From Betaproteobacteria bacterium (lineage in GTDB: Bacteria; Pseudomonadota; Gammaproteobacteria; Burkholderiales; CAIKXV01), in NCBI GenBank assembly GCA_021298815.1, contig JAJTHE010000037.1, positions 141,916-205,915 on the forward strand: a stretch of DNA of 64,000 nucleotides. Reading direction: 5' to 3'. A program made the position numbers and the translations under genes. Each line of letters starts with the position of its first letter. Position 1 is the stretch's first letter. Below the pieces are notes generated by a model. That model worked only from the letters and a program-made list of their open reading frames with translations. It did not search any database and was not told where the DNA came from. Below are positions 1-8,923 of the stretch, in pieces.

Positions 1-1
1 C

Positions 2-1288
2 TACACGTTCGGCCAGGCCTATGCGCCGGGCACGGCATGGCCGAAGATCAACATGCATTCGATCACCCGCAGCATCGACTACGAGGCCGCGGCCTTCCAT
101 GACGACATCGTGCTGAGCCGTGCCGAGCCGCTCGGCGGCGGGGGATACCCACTCTCGGGGCAGCAGCGCAACAACCAGTTCATCGTCGGCGACATCGCCT
201 GGAACACCGTCGGCCCGCTGGTGGTCCCCGGTCCGCGCTTCGTCGCCGATCGCATCCACCAGCTCTGGATCACCCCGCACGGCGTGCTCAAGGCGGCGGC
301 CGCCAACGGCGCGACGGCGCGCATGCACGCCGACGGCAGCGCGACGGTCTCGTTCACCGTGCCCGGCCGCCTATCGGCGAGCGTGTCGATCGGCGCCGAC
401 GGACTGGTCAACCAGGTCGACTCGGTGGCACCCGATCCGGTGCTGGGCGACACGAAGACGGTCACCACCTACGGCGCGTATCGCACGTTCGGCGGCATCC
501 GGTTCCCGACGCAGGTCCGGCAGTCGATGGGCGGCTTCCCGGTGCTCGACGTGAGCATCAAGGACGTGCAGGCCAACGTCCAGGTATCCCTTCCGGTTCC
601 GGACCTGGCGCGCAACCAGGGCGAACGGGTCGCGGCCCAGAAGGTCGCCGAGGGCGTCTGGTTCCTCGCCGGCGGTTCGCACAACAGCGTCATGATCGAG
701 CAGAAGGACCACCTGATCGTGGTCGAGGCGCCGCTGGGCGATGCGCGCACGAAGGCGGTGCTCGACGAGGCGAAGAAGCTGGCGCCCGGCAAGCCGATCC
801 ACTTCGTGGTCAACAGCCATCCGCACTTCGACCACACGGGCGGGCTGCGGGCGGCTGCGGCCGAGGGCGCGACCCTGGTGGTCGCCGCACCCGGGGTGCC
901 GTACCTCGAGCGCGCGTTCGCCAACCCCAACGCGATCCGGCCCGACCTGTTCGCCCAGTCCGGGCGCACCGCCACCTTCAGCGCGGCGGGCGAGCGGCTC
1001 GACATCGGCGATGCCTCTCGCCCGGTGGTGGTCCACCGCTTCGTCGGTGGACCGCACAGCAACGCATTCCAGATGGTGTACCTGCCAAACGAGAAGCTGC
1101 TGATCCAGGCGGACGCCTACACGCCCGGCGCACCGGACTCGAAGCCGACGCCGCATGCGAACAACCTGAGCCTGGTCGACAACATCGAGCGGCTCGAGCT
1201 TCCGGTCGACCGCATCCTGCCGCTGCACGGCCGGGTGGTGCCACTGTCCGAGCTGTACAGGACCGCGGGAAGGACGATGCCGCGCTGA
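2..1288 (+). CDS. MBL-fold metallo-hydrolase, 5' end outside window
   Basis: The reading frame is open from the first bases of the window, so the true N-terminus lies upstream; the internal ATG at 53 is probably not the start. The C-terminal half carries the metallo-beta-lactamase zinc signature H-x-H-x-D-H (His at 818 and 824, Asp at 830, His at 833), a further His in GGPHSNAF and a final His in LPLHGR, as expected for a two-metal hydrolase. The part before it (to about base 600) looks like a beta-rich accessory domain. It is likely a hydrolase of an unknown ester or lactone. The family call is firm; the substrate cannot be told from sequence. Confidence 0.85.
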   Translation, partial: YTFGQAYAPGTAWPKINMHSITRSIDYEAAAFHDDIVLSRAEPLGGGGYPLSGQQRNNQFIVGDIAWNTVGPLVVPGPRFVADRIHQLWITPHGVLKAAAANGATARMHADGSATVSFTVPGRLSASVSIGADGLVNQVDSVAPDPVLGDTKTVTTYGAYRTFGGIRFPTQVRQSMGGFPVLDVSIKDVQANVQVSLPVPDLARNQGERVAAQKVAEGVWFLAGGSHNSVMIEQKDHLIVVEAPLGDARTKAVLDEAKKLAPGKPIHFVVNSHPHFDHTGGLRAAAAEGATLVVAAPGVPYLERAFANPNAIRPDLFAQSGRTATFSAAGERLDIGDASRPVVVHRFVGGPHSNAFQMVYLPNEKLLIQADAYTPGAPDSKPTPHANNLSLVDNIERLELPVDRILPLHGRVVPLSELYRTAGRTMPR

Positions 1289-1311
1289 GTGCCGAGCGAG
1301 GCGGCCTCCCG

Positions 1312-2267
1312 CTAAAGGAGGCCGATCTCGCGCATGTATCGAAGCACGCCGGGATGGATGAGGTCCTGCCGCGGCGCGGCAACCAGCGTGTTGGCCAGCG
1401 TCGACTCCTTCGCCTGCGCGAGTTTCTCGCCGAGCATCGACCCGCCCTTGTGCAGCGCCCGTGAAAGCCGGTATGCCACGTCGTCGGGCAGCGACGCCCG
1501 TGCGAGCACGAACGGCCATGAGCCGAGGGAGGCCACCGTCGCCTCCTGGGCGGGATAGCTGCCGGCGGGCAGGCTGATCGGCTTCAGGAACGGGAACTTC
1601 GCCGCGATCCGCTTCGTCTCGGCCGGGTCGGGCGCGATGAAGCGTGCCCCGGCCGGACCCTTCGCGATCGCGGCGAACGGCGGCCAGCCGATGCCGCCGC
1701 CCCACATCGCCGCCGCGCGGCCGCCGAGCACCCGCTCCGGTCCCTCGGCGGCCTTGTCGAGGTAGACCGCCTCGAAGTCCCGGTCGAGGTCGAGCCCGAG
1801 CCCGCCCAGGATGTAGCGCGCAAGCACGACGAAGCCCGAGCCCTTCGCACCCCACGCGATCGGCCGGCCCCGCAGGTCGGCGATCGACCGGTACGGGCTG
1901 TCCGCTCGCACGATGAACATGCCCGACTGGGAATACATGGCGTTGATGATGCGGATGTTCTTCGCCGGTGGCTGGCCGATACCCGCGATCGCCTCGTAGG
2001 TAACCTCGCCGGTGGCCTGGGCGAGGTCGAGCCGGCCTGCCTCGATCAGCGGGGCATTCTCGGTGCTGCCCATCGTGTTCACCGGCTGCACGTCGAGCGT
2101 CGGGTCCATCGCGTTGATCGTCGCCGCGTAGGCCGCGCCGTAGACCGGGAAGCCACCGCCCGGCGGGCCGTGCCGAGCCGCACCACTGTCCTGTCCTGCG
2201 CCATCGCCACGCCCGAGGCAGCGATCAGCGCGCCTCCGATCCATGTCCTCCGGTCGATCCCCATCAT
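1312..2267 (-). pseudogene. TAXI-family TRAP transporter receptor, frameshifted
   Basis: The start MMGIDRRTWIGG (ATG at 2267 after an AGGAGG site) opens a signal peptide ending near AQDRTVVRLGTA. The frame is then lost, and the rest of the protein (PPGGGFPVYGAAYAATINAM onward) continues in another frame to the stop at 1312. One base appears to be missing in the CG-rich stretch at about 2165-2172. Apart from this break the protein has normal length and the TAXI pattern (G-T-A-x-x-G-G-x-F, NTMGSTEN, ADLRGRPIAWG). TAXI proteins bind organic acids for TRAP uptake; no membrane subunits lie nearby. It may be a real pseudogene or a sequencing or assembly error. Confidence 0.75.
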
Positions 2268-2377
2268 GTCCCCTCCTGTAGGCATTCGATGTGCGGCATT
2301 ATGGGTGGTGTTCGTTGCGCCGCGCACAACCCCGGGAGTATGCTGATCCCGCATTCACAACCCCCTGGACGAAGCCA

Positions 2378-3160
2378 ATGACCTTCAGCATCGTCGGTCG
2401 CTGCAAGCGGACGGGCCATCTCGGCATCGGCATCGCAACCAGCTCGCCAGCGGTGATGAGCCGCTGCGTGCATGTCAGCCGCGACGGCGCGGTCGCCTTC
2501 CAGTCGGTGCCCGATCCCCGGCTGGGCAAGCTGGGGCTGCAGCTGGTCGAATCGGGCTGGTGGCCGAAGAAGGTCGTCGACGAACTGGTGTCCACCGACC
2601 AGTGGCCGGGCAAGCGCCAGATCGGCGTGGTCAACGGCGACGGCCACGTGGCCGCGTTCACCGGCGACGGCAACGCCCCCTGGGCCGGGCATGTGATCGG
2701 CGACAACCATGTCGCGCTGGGCAACGTGCTCGCCGGCCCCGAGGTGGTGCAGGCGATCTCGGAACAGTTCCTGCAAGACGCCTCGTTCGACCTCGAGGAA
2801 CGCCTGCTGCGGGCGATCGAGGCCGGCCGCGACGCCGGCGGCCAGAAGGAAGGACAGACCTCGGCCGGGCTGCTGGTATACGGCAGGGCCACGTATTCGC
2901 TGTGCGACCTGCGGGTGGACGTGTCCGAGGAGCCGGTCGCCGAACTGCGCCGCATCTTCGACTGGTACCAGCCGCTGATCCCTTATTACGAGGAGCGCAG
3001 CCGCAATCCGCTGGTGCCGCGGGTCAAGGATTTCGTCGCCGCGCAGGGGCTCGAACGGCAGTTCGGCAAGCCGGTGCCCGTGGCGCGGGGCCCCAAGGCC
3101 GGCGATGCTGCCGCGGCCGGCATCCCTTCCACCGCCCCCCCCGCGAAAGGCCAGCCATGA
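2378..3160 (+). CDS. DUF1028 family protein
   Basis: It starts at MTFSIVGRCKRTGHLGIGIA, the usual N-terminal signature of DUF1028 proteins; an in-frame start further upstream would add 29 residues without similarity. Family landmarks seen are A-T-S-S-P-A-V, FQSVPDPRLGKLGL and the mid-protein V-N-x-D-G-H-V-A-A-F-T-G. The fold is related to N-terminal-nucleophile hydrolases, and members often sit in peptide or amide catabolic clusters, but no activity can be assigned. The stop overlaps the next start (ATGA at 3157), so it is translationally coupled to the Bug receptor that follows. Confidence 0.85.
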   Translation: MTFSIVGRCKRTGHLGIGIATSSPAVMSRCVHVSRDGAVAFQSVPDPRLGKLGLQLVESGWWPKKVVDELVSTDQWPGKRQIGVVNGDGHVAAFTGDGNAPWAGHVIGDNHVALGNVLAGPEVVQAISEQFLQDASFDLEERLLRAIEAGRDAGGQKEGQTSAGLLVYGRATYSLCDLRVDVSEEPVAELRRIFDWYQPLIPYYEERSRNPLVPRVKDFVAAQGLERQFGKPVPVARGPKAGDAAAAGIPSTAPPAKGQP

Positions 3161-4131
3161 TCCGTGCAATGCGACTCGTCGCGCTCCTCGCCGTCGCCGC
3201 GTTCGCCGCCCCTGCGATCGCCCAGCCCTATCCGAGCAAGCCGATCCGCTTCGTCGTGCCGTTCCCCGCGGGCGGCGACCTCGATCCGATCGCGCGCGGC
3301 CTGGGGGACCACTTCCAGGCCACCTGGGGGCAACCCTACGTGGTCGAGAACCGGCCGGGCGCGAACGCGATGATCGGCACCGAGTTCGTCGCGCGCGCGA
3401 CGCCGGACGGCTATACGCTGCTCATCTGCTCGCCCGGCGCGATGACCATCAACCCCAACCTCTACGCGAAGGTGCCCTACACCGTCGGCAAGGACATCAC
3501 GCCGGTGTCGATGGTGGCCACCGCGCCGATGGTGCTGGTGGTGAGCCGCAAGATCCCGGCGACCACCTACCCGGAGTTCGTCGCCCACCTGCGGGCGAAC
3601 CCGGGCAAGGTGTCCTTCGCATCGGCCGGCCGCGGCAACGTCACCCACCTGGTCGCCGAGCTGTTCATGCGCGAGGCGAAACTGTCCGCGGTGCACGTGC
3701 CCTACAAGGGCGCGCAGGCGGTGATCGCCGACCTGCTCGGCGGCCACATCGAGATGTACTTCAACCCGCTGCCCTCGGCGCGCGGCTATGTCTCGCAGAA
3801 CGTGGGCAAGGTGAGTGCGCTCGCGGTCACCACGCGTGCGCGCTCCCCGCTGCTGCCCGAGGTACCCACGCTGGACGAACTCGGCCTCAAGGGCTTCGAC
3901 GTCTACTCCTGGTACGGCCTGTGCGCCCCCGGCGGCACGCCGAAGGAGATCGTCAACCAGCTGAGCGCCGAGGTCGGCCGTGCCCTGAAGACCGGCCCCC
4001 TCGCGGAACGGCTGCGCGGCTTCGGCACGAACCCGCAGGCGAGCACCCCGGAACAGTTCGCCGAGGACATCCGCAGGGAAACGGCGCAGTGGGCGAGGAT
4101 CATCCGGGACAACGACATCAAGGCCGAGTAG
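3157..4131 (+). CDS. Bug/TctC-type periplasmic substrate-binding protein
   Basis: A 324-residue receptor with a signal peptide ending in AIAQ, followed by the Bug landmarks YPSKPIRFVVPFPAGG, the V-E-N-R-P-G-A loop, DGYTLL, VHVPYKGAQ and a late LPEVPTLDELG segment. Bug proteins bind carboxylates or related small acids in the periplasm and pass them to TctAB-type permeases. None is encoded in this window, so the partner is elsewhere or shared. The ATGA overlap with the DUF1028 gene and the 4-base gap to the following hydrolase place it in a three-gene operon, suggesting the substrate of that hydrolase is the ligand. Confidence 0.92.
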   Translation: MIRAMRLVALLAVAAFAAPAIAQPYPSKPIRFVVPFPAGGDLDPIARGLGDHFQATWGQPYVVENRPGANAMIGTEFVARATPDGYTLLICSPGAMTINPNLYAKVPYTVGKDITPVSMVATAPMVLVVSRKIPATTYPEFVAHLRANPGKVSFASAGRGNVTHLVAELFMREAKLSAVHVPYKGAQAVIADLLGGHIEMYFNPLPSARGYVSQNVGKVSALAVTTRARSPLLPEVPTLDELGLKGFDVYSWYGLCAPGGTPKEIVNQLSAEVGRALKTGPLAERLRGFGTNPQASTPEQFAEDIRRETAQWARIIRDNDIKAE

Positions 4132-4135
4132 CGCC

Positions 4136-5479
4136 ATGGCAGCAGCATCCGTCGTTCCCGACATCGCGGGCGGCATCCCTGCGATCGACCATCACTCGCA
4201 TGCGTCGATGAGCAAGGCGCGCACGGTCGAGCAGATCGAGCGCAGCTTCGCGACCGCCCATTTGGAAGCCAACGTCCCGCACGCGGTCTACCTCGCGTAC
4301 ATCGCGGCACGCAACGCCGGCGACGATGCGACGCTGGCACGCCTGGATGCCGAGCACGGCACCGAGGCGCTGATGCAGGCCGGGCTCGCCTTCCGCTCGA
4401 CGACCTTCTTCACGCGGGCGCTGAAGGAAGGCTTCAGCCGGCTCTACGGCTCGGGCGGAGGCCACGGCGACCCCGCCACGTTGGCGGCGACCGCGCGCGA
4501 CTGGGCGGCGAAGGGCCCGTCGTTCGCCTACGACCGCGCGATCACGATCGCCAACACGCCGATCGTGCTGACCGACATCCCGTTCATCGATCGCACGACC
4601 TGGGACGCCACGCACTACCGGCAGATCGCCCGGATCGATCCCTACCTCTACCCGTTCCATTCCGGCGAGCCGCCGGGGCGTGGAACCGAGTTCCAGCGCT
4701 TCCACGGCGGCTTCGCGAACATCCTGGCCGCCGAACTGAAGCGCTACGGCCTCGACCGGCCGCCGGCCGACTTCGACGCCTACCTGCAGTTCGTCGATGC
4801 CTCGGTGCAGCGGCGCCTCGGCGAAGGCGCGATCGGGCTGAAGATCGTGTCCGCGTACGTGCGCTCGATCGACTTCGATCCCGCAACCTATGCGGATGCC
4901 TCCGCGGTCTATGCGGCCCTCGCCTCCGGCAGGCCGGTGCCCGGCACCCCGATGGAGAACTTCATCGTGCGCCGGCTCGCGCAGCATGCGGCCGACAACG
5001 GCATCCCGATGCAGGTCCATGTCGGCATGGGCCATCCGGAGCCCGGCATGCGGGTGGCCAACAGCGCGCCCTTCCTGCTCGAGAAGCTGCTCGACACGCC
5101 GTCGCTCAACCGGCTGAGGGTCTGCCTGCTGCACGGCGGCTATCCGTTCTCCAGCCATGTCGCCGCGCTGGCGCAGACCTACGGCAACGTGTTCGTCGAC
5201 TTCTCGTGGATGCCCTACCTGCACCACTACTACCTGCGCACCAAGCTGGCCGAATGGCTGGAGATCCTCCCGGCGAACAAGCTGCTGTTCGGCACCGACA
5301 CCAGCGCGCCGGAGTTCCATGTGGCGGCGGCGCGTTATGCACGCGAGGCGCTGAACCATGTGCTGCACGACGGCCATGCGCGCGGGGTGTGGGACGCGAA
5401 GCAGGTGGAGTGGCTGGCGCGGCGGATCCTGTTCGAGAACACGGCGGAGGTGTACGGGATCGAGGCGGCCGCCGGATAG
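4136..5479 (+). CDS. Amidohydrolase-family (PF04909-like) metal-dependent hydrolase
   Basis: A 447-residue TIM-barrel hydrolase. The first metal site is IPAIDHHSHAS near the N-terminus. Further candidate ligands and conserved segments are MQVHVGMGH around residue 295, LLHGGYPF around residue 330 and LLFGTDTSAP around residue 385. This is the layout of the amidohydrolase_2 group, which contains decarboxylases and lactone or amide hydrolases. It lies 4 bases after the Bug gene, so the two are probably co-expressed. The substrate is unknown. Pairing with DUF1028 and a Bug protein suggests use of an imported amide or acid, which is inference. Confidence 0.85.
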   Translation: MAAASVVPDIAGGIPAIDHHSHASMSKARTVEQIERSFATAHLEANVPHAVYLAYIAARNAGDDATLARLDAEHGTEALMQAGLAFRSTTFFTRALKEGFSRLYGSGGGHGDPATLAATARDWAAKGPSFAYDRAITIANTPIVLTDIPFIDRTTWDATHYRQIARIDPYLYPFHSGEPPGRGTEFQRFHGGFANILAAELKRYGLDRPPADFDAYLQFVDASVQRRLGEGAIGLKIVSAYVRSIDFDPATYADASAVYAALASGRPVPGTPMENFIVRRLAQHAADNGIPMQVHVGMGHPEPGMRVANSAPFLLEKLLDTPSLNRLRVCLLHGGYPFSSHVAALAQTYGNVFVDFSWMPYLHHYYLRTKLAEWLEILPANKLLFGTDTSAPEFHVAAARYAREALNHVLHDGHARGVWDAKQVEWLARRILFENTAEVYGIEAAAG

Positions 5480-5609
5480 GCAGACATCAGCCCCGGGTTT
5501 CCGGCGCCCGCGCCCGCGCGTTTCCAGGCCGACGCAGCGTTTTCCCGGCCGTCTCCGGGACGAGCGGTAGTGGATGCTTCACTCCCCCAACCACCGCAGC
5601 ACCGCGTGT

Positions 5610-5630
5610 AAAGTAAGGGATCCTTACTTT
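5610..5630. promoter_or_regulatory. Perfect inverted-repeat operator of the AbrB/PIN pair
   Basis: Two perfect 9-base arms, AAAGTAAGG and CCTTACTTT, flank a GAT spacer. The site ends 12 bases before the antitoxin ATG and overlaps a plausible -10 (TAAAGT at 5609). The position fits autoregulation by the AbrB-type antitoxin. Confidence 0.75.
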
Positions 5631-5642
5631 CGGAGCCGTGCG

Positions 5643-5927
5643 ATGCTTGCCAAGATGACGAGCAAGAACCAGTTGACGCTGCCCAAGGCCGTGACGCAGG
5701 CCATCGGTCCGACCGAGTACTTCGACGTCGAGCTCCGCGCAGGGCAGATCGTGCTCACCCCCGTCCGCTTCCAGCGCGCCGACGCCGTGCGAGGGAAACT
5801 GGCGGAACTCGCGTTGGACGATGCCGACGTGGCCGACGCCGTAGCATGGGCCCGCCGCGCCGCGCCAGTGCCCGAGCCCGCCGACAAGGCCGGCAGTCCG
5901 GCCAGGAAGCGCCGTGCCCGCCCATGA
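5643..5927 (+). CDS. AbrB/MazE-type antitoxin
   Basis: A 94-residue protein starting at MLAKMTSKNQLTLPKAV, a swapped-hairpin AbrB DNA-binding domain (residues about 1-45: M-T-S-K-N-Q-L-T-L-P-K, then FDVELRAGQIVLTPV). The C-terminal tail is charged and Ala/Arg-rich and probably covers the toxin. The start was chosen because it follows GGAG at 5632 and the operator at 5610. The stop overlaps the toxin start (ATGA at 5924), the usual antitoxin-first TA arrangement. It should bind its own operator and neutralise the PIN protein. Confidence 0.85.
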   Translation: MLAKMTSKNQLTLPKAVTQAIGPTEYFDVELRAGQIVLTPVRFQRADAVRGKLAELALDDADVADAVAWARRAAPVPEPADKAGSPARKRRARP

Positions 5928-6388
5928 CGCGGCGAAGGGCCGGCCCAGTTCAGGCCCGACCCTGGCGCGTCGTGCTTGACACCAATATCGTCGTTTCGGC
6001 GCTGGTCTTCGCGTACGGCCCGGCAGCACGCATACGACGCGCGTGGCAGGAGGGCCTGATTCTCCCGCTCGGCAGCAGGCCTACGGTCGCCGAGCTGATG
6101 CGCGTACTGGCCTATCCGAAGTTCAGGCTTTCTGCCGCAGACCAGGCGGAGTTGCTGGCTGACTACCTGCCCGCGCTCGCGGTCGTGACGGTTCCGCAGC
6201 CGCTCCCCGCCGTGCCACATTGCCGGGATCCGCATGATCTGCCATTCCTGCACCTGGCAGCCGCGGGTCAGGCGGATGCGCTGGTGACTGGCGATGCAGA
6301 CTTGCTGGCGCTGGCTGATGCGGTCCCCTGGCGCGTGCTTTCGCTCGCCGAGTTGCTGGAGCACTTGCCGGCAATCTCCGACAGCTGA
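5924..6388 (+). CDS. PIN-domain toxin (putative ribonuclease)
   Basis: A 154-residue PIN-domain protein of full length. It has the first acidic motif VVLDTNIVVSAL (residues about 16-27), the helical segment PTVAELMRVLAYPKF, and the late acidic cluster CRDPHDLPFLHLA with ALVTGDADLL. This resembles the 'putative toxin component, PIN family' group that pairs with AbrB-like antitoxins. All expected acidic residues are present, so it looks active, unlike the two deleted PIN genes elsewhere in the window. It is translationally coupled to the antitoxin. Confidence 0.88.
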   Translation: MTRRRAGPVQARPWRVVLDTNIVVSALVFAYGPAARIRRAWQEGLILPLGSRPTVAELMRVLAYPKFRLSAADQAELLADYLPALAVVTVPQPLPAVPHCRDPHDLPFLHLAAAGQADALVTGDADLLALADAVPWRVLSLAELLEHLPAISDS

Positions 6389-6498
6389 CCCCGCTGGCTC
6401 CCGGTGGGCAAAGGTGGCGAAGGACTCGGGGGCCAAAGCGGACTAGCATGCGTCTTGCTTCCCTGCAGAGGCCCCTGAACACCCCCACAAGGAAGACG

Positions 6499-7455
6499 AT
6501 GAAGCGCTTCACCCTGCTGCTCACCCTGCTCGCCCTGCCGGTCCTTCCGCTCACCGCCGCAGCCCAGTACCCGTCCAAGCCGATCCGCGGCATTGTCGCC
6601 TTCGGCACCGGTGGCGCCACCGACGTCATCGCCCGCATCGTCGCCGCCTCGATGTCGCAGTCGCTCGGCCAGACAGTGATCATCGACAACCGCCCCGGTG
6701 CGGACGGCATCATCGCGGGCGAGCAGCTGGTCCGCGCCGCGCCGGACGGACACACCGTGTTCTTCGGCAGCTCGACGCAGATCTCCGCGCTGACCTCGCT
6801 GCGCCGGAACGTGCCTTTCGATCCGCTGAAGGACATGACCCCGATCGGCGGCATCGGCGTCAACAGCTTCTTCTGGGCGGTGCATCCGGACGTGCCCGCG
6901 AAGACGCTGAAGGACCTCGGTGCCTGGGGCCGCGCCAACCCGGGCAAGGTGAACGCCGGCAGCTCGAGTGCCACCGCCACCATCGCGCCGACGCTGTTCG
7001 CCGCAGCCGAGAAGTTCGACCTGCAGGTGGTCCCGTACAAGAGCGAGACGCTCGCGCTGAACGACCTGATCGCAGGCCGCGTGCAGATCGTGCTGATCAC
7101 CGGCACCCTGGCGCAGCATGTGCGCGACGGCCGCATCCGCGGGCTGGCGACCCTGCTGCCGTCGCGCAGCAGCGCGCTTCCCGACCTGCCGACGATGGCC
7201 GAGTCGGGCCTCGCGCCGTTCCCGGCCATCCCGTGGATGGGACTGTTCGGCCCGGCGAAGATGCCCGCCGAGATCGTCGACCGCCTGTCGAAGGAACTGC
7301 TGGCCACGCTGCAGCGGCCGGAGGTACGCACCCGCATCGAACAGCAGGGCATGGACCTCAACCCGCTGACGCCGCAGGCGATGGACACGCTGGCGCGCGA
7401 ACAGGCGCCGGTCTGGCAGCGCCTCACGAAGGCGGCCGGCATCGTGCCGGAGTGA
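6499..7455 (+). CDS. Bug/TctC-type substrate-binding protein
   Basis: A 318-residue periplasmic receptor. The start MKRFTLLLTLLALP follows AAGGAAG and opens a clean signal peptide cut near AAAQYP; an upstream in-frame ATG at 6448 would put 16 residues before the signal peptide and is less likely. It has YPSKPIRGIVAFGTGG, IIDNRPGADG, DGHTVFFG and VPYKSETL in place of the usual VPYKG. The next gene is a TRZ/ATZ-type amidohydrolase 24 bases downstream, so the ligand may be an amine- or amide-bearing heterocycle or acid (inference). Confidence 0.9.
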   Translation: MKRFTLLLTLLALPVLPLTAAAQYPSKPIRGIVAFGTGGATDVIARIVAASMSQSLGQTVIIDNRPGADGIIAGEQLVRAAPDGHTVFFGSSTQISALTSLRRNVPFDPLKDMTPIGGIGVNSFFWAVHPDVPAKTLKDLGAWGRANPGKVNAGSSSATATIAPTLFAAAEKFDLQVVPYKSETLALNDLIAGRVQIVLITGTLAQHVRDGRIRGLATLLPSRSSALPDLPTMAESGLAPFPAIPWMGLFGPAKMPAEIVDRLSKELLATLQRPEVRTRIEQQGMDLNPLTPQAMDTLAREQAPVWQRLTKAAGIVPE

Positions 7456-7479
7456 CCGGTTGAAGCGAGTCACCGCGCC

Positions 7480-8859
7480 ATGACACGCAGCGTCATCTCG
7501 GCGAAGTACGTGCTGGGCATGCACGACGGCCACCAGGCCATCCTGCGCGACCACTACGTCTACATCGACGGCACGCACATCGAGGCGGTCACGCAGGATG
7601 CGCCCGCATCGAGCGACCGCGTGCTCTGCTACGAGCACGGGCTGGTCACGCCCGGTTTCGTCAACCTGCATACGCACTGCATCCGCGGCGGACTGTTCCG
7701 CGGCATCCCCGACGACCTCGCGCTCGAGCCGTTCGTGCCCAAGCTGGTCTACCAGGTACTGCTGCCGCTGACCTCGCTCGCCAGCAAGGTGTTGAGCGCC
7801 GAGGAACTGCGCGCCGTCGTGTCGCTCGGCCTGCTCGACCTGCTGCGCGGCGGCTCGACCACGGTGATGGACCAGTTCCACCACGGACAGGACGTGTTCT
7901 TCGACGTGGCGAAGGAACTCGGCCTGCGCGTGGTCGGTGCACCGTTCATCATGTCGGCGTCCAATGCACGGCTGGGCGATGATGGCTATCCCGTATGGGA
8001 CTTCGAGCACGACGGCCTGTCCGAGCTGCAGCGTTCGATCGACACCTTCACGGCGCGCGACGAAGGCCGTGACGGACTGGTGCAGGTGGCGATTGGCCCG
8101 CATGCCACCGACACCTGCCTGCCCGAGCTGCTGCGCGAATGCCGCAAGGTCGCAGACGACCTGGGCTGCGTGCTCACCACCCACTTCGCCCAGACCGAGC
8201 AGGAAGTGGCGCTGCTGCGCAGCCGTTACGGCAAGGGACCGGCCGAGTACGCGCGCGACAGCGGCCTGCTCGGACCCAACGTGGTGCTCGCCCATGCCGG
8301 CTGCGCGACCGACGACGAGCTGAAGCTGCTGGCATCGACCGGCACGCATGTCGCCAACTGCGCCTTCAGCTTCGTGCGCGAAGGCGTGAGCTTCCCCTGG
8401 TCACGCTTCGCGCGCGCCGGCATCAACACCGGCATCGGCACCGACTCGCACGGCATGGACATCGTGGCCGAGATGCGCATCACCGGGCTGCTGTCGAAGC
8501 AGCACTACGGCAAGGCGCATGTGGGCACCGCGCACGAGCTGTTCCATGCGGGGACGCTGGCCGGTGCGGTCGCACTCGGACGCCCGGACCTCGGACGCGT
8601 GCAGGCCGGCGCCAAGGCGGACCTGCTGGTGTGGGACCTGTTCAAGCCACACCTGCAGCCGGTGTGGGACCCGATCAAGAACGTCCTCTGGAAGGGCCAT
8701 GCCGGCGACATCGCGCTCACGATGGTGCATGGCGAGGTCGTCGTCGAGGACGGGCGGCACACGAAGGTGGACGAGGCGGCGATCATGCGCATGGCGGCGA
8801 CGGCGGCAGCGAAGATCTGGGCAGTCGCGGAGGAACGGGGCATTCTTCCGCCGAGGTAG
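7480..8859 (+). CDS. TRZ/ATZ-type amidohydrolase (deaminase-like)
   Basis: A 459-residue amidohydrolase of the cytosine-deaminase/chlorohydrolase group. Metal ligands are visible in order: NLHTHCIRGG (HxH, residues about 63-74), THFAQTEQE (His near 228), VLAHAGC (His near 270) and GIGTDSHGMD (Asp near 323). An early V-x-A-K-Y-V strand and a late KADLLVWDL plus a second small beta domain complete the typical composite barrel. Enzymes of this group deaminate or dechlorinate purine-, pyrimidine- or triazine-like rings. The substrate here is not determinable. It is flanked on both sides by Bug receptors. Confidence 0.85.
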   Translation: MTRSVISAKYVLGMHDGHQAILRDHYVYIDGTHIEAVTQDAPASSDRVLCYEHGLVTPGFVNLHTHCIRGGLFRGIPDDLALEPFVPKLVYQVLLPLTSLASKVLSAEELRAVVSLGLLDLLRGGSTTVMDQFHHGQDVFFDVAKELGLRVVGAPFIMSASNARLGDDGYPVWDFEHDGLSELQRSIDTFTARDEGRDGLVQVAIGPHATDTCLPELLRECRKVADDLGCVLTTHFAQTEQEVALLRSRYGKGPAEYARDSGLLGPNVVLAHAGCATDDELKLLASTGTHVANCAFSFVREGVSFPWSRFARAGINTGIGTDSHGMDIVAEMRITGLLSKQHYGKAHVGTAHELFHAGTLAGAVALGRPDLGRVQAGAKADLLVWDLFKPHLQPVWDPIKNVLWKGHAGDIALTMVHGEVVVEDGRHTKVDEAAIMRMAATAAAKIWAVAEERGILPPR

Positions 8860-8923
8860 CGGTCGGCATTGACAGCATCCATCCTGCTTCACAGAATGGC
8901 CGGTCCCGCAGGAGGAGAAGAAC

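Noticed and set aside
371..1855. Long minus-strand open frame opposite the MBL gene
   Set aside because: It is antisense to a clear enzyme, has Arg/Gly-rich composition typical of GC-rich shadow frames, and shows no domain.
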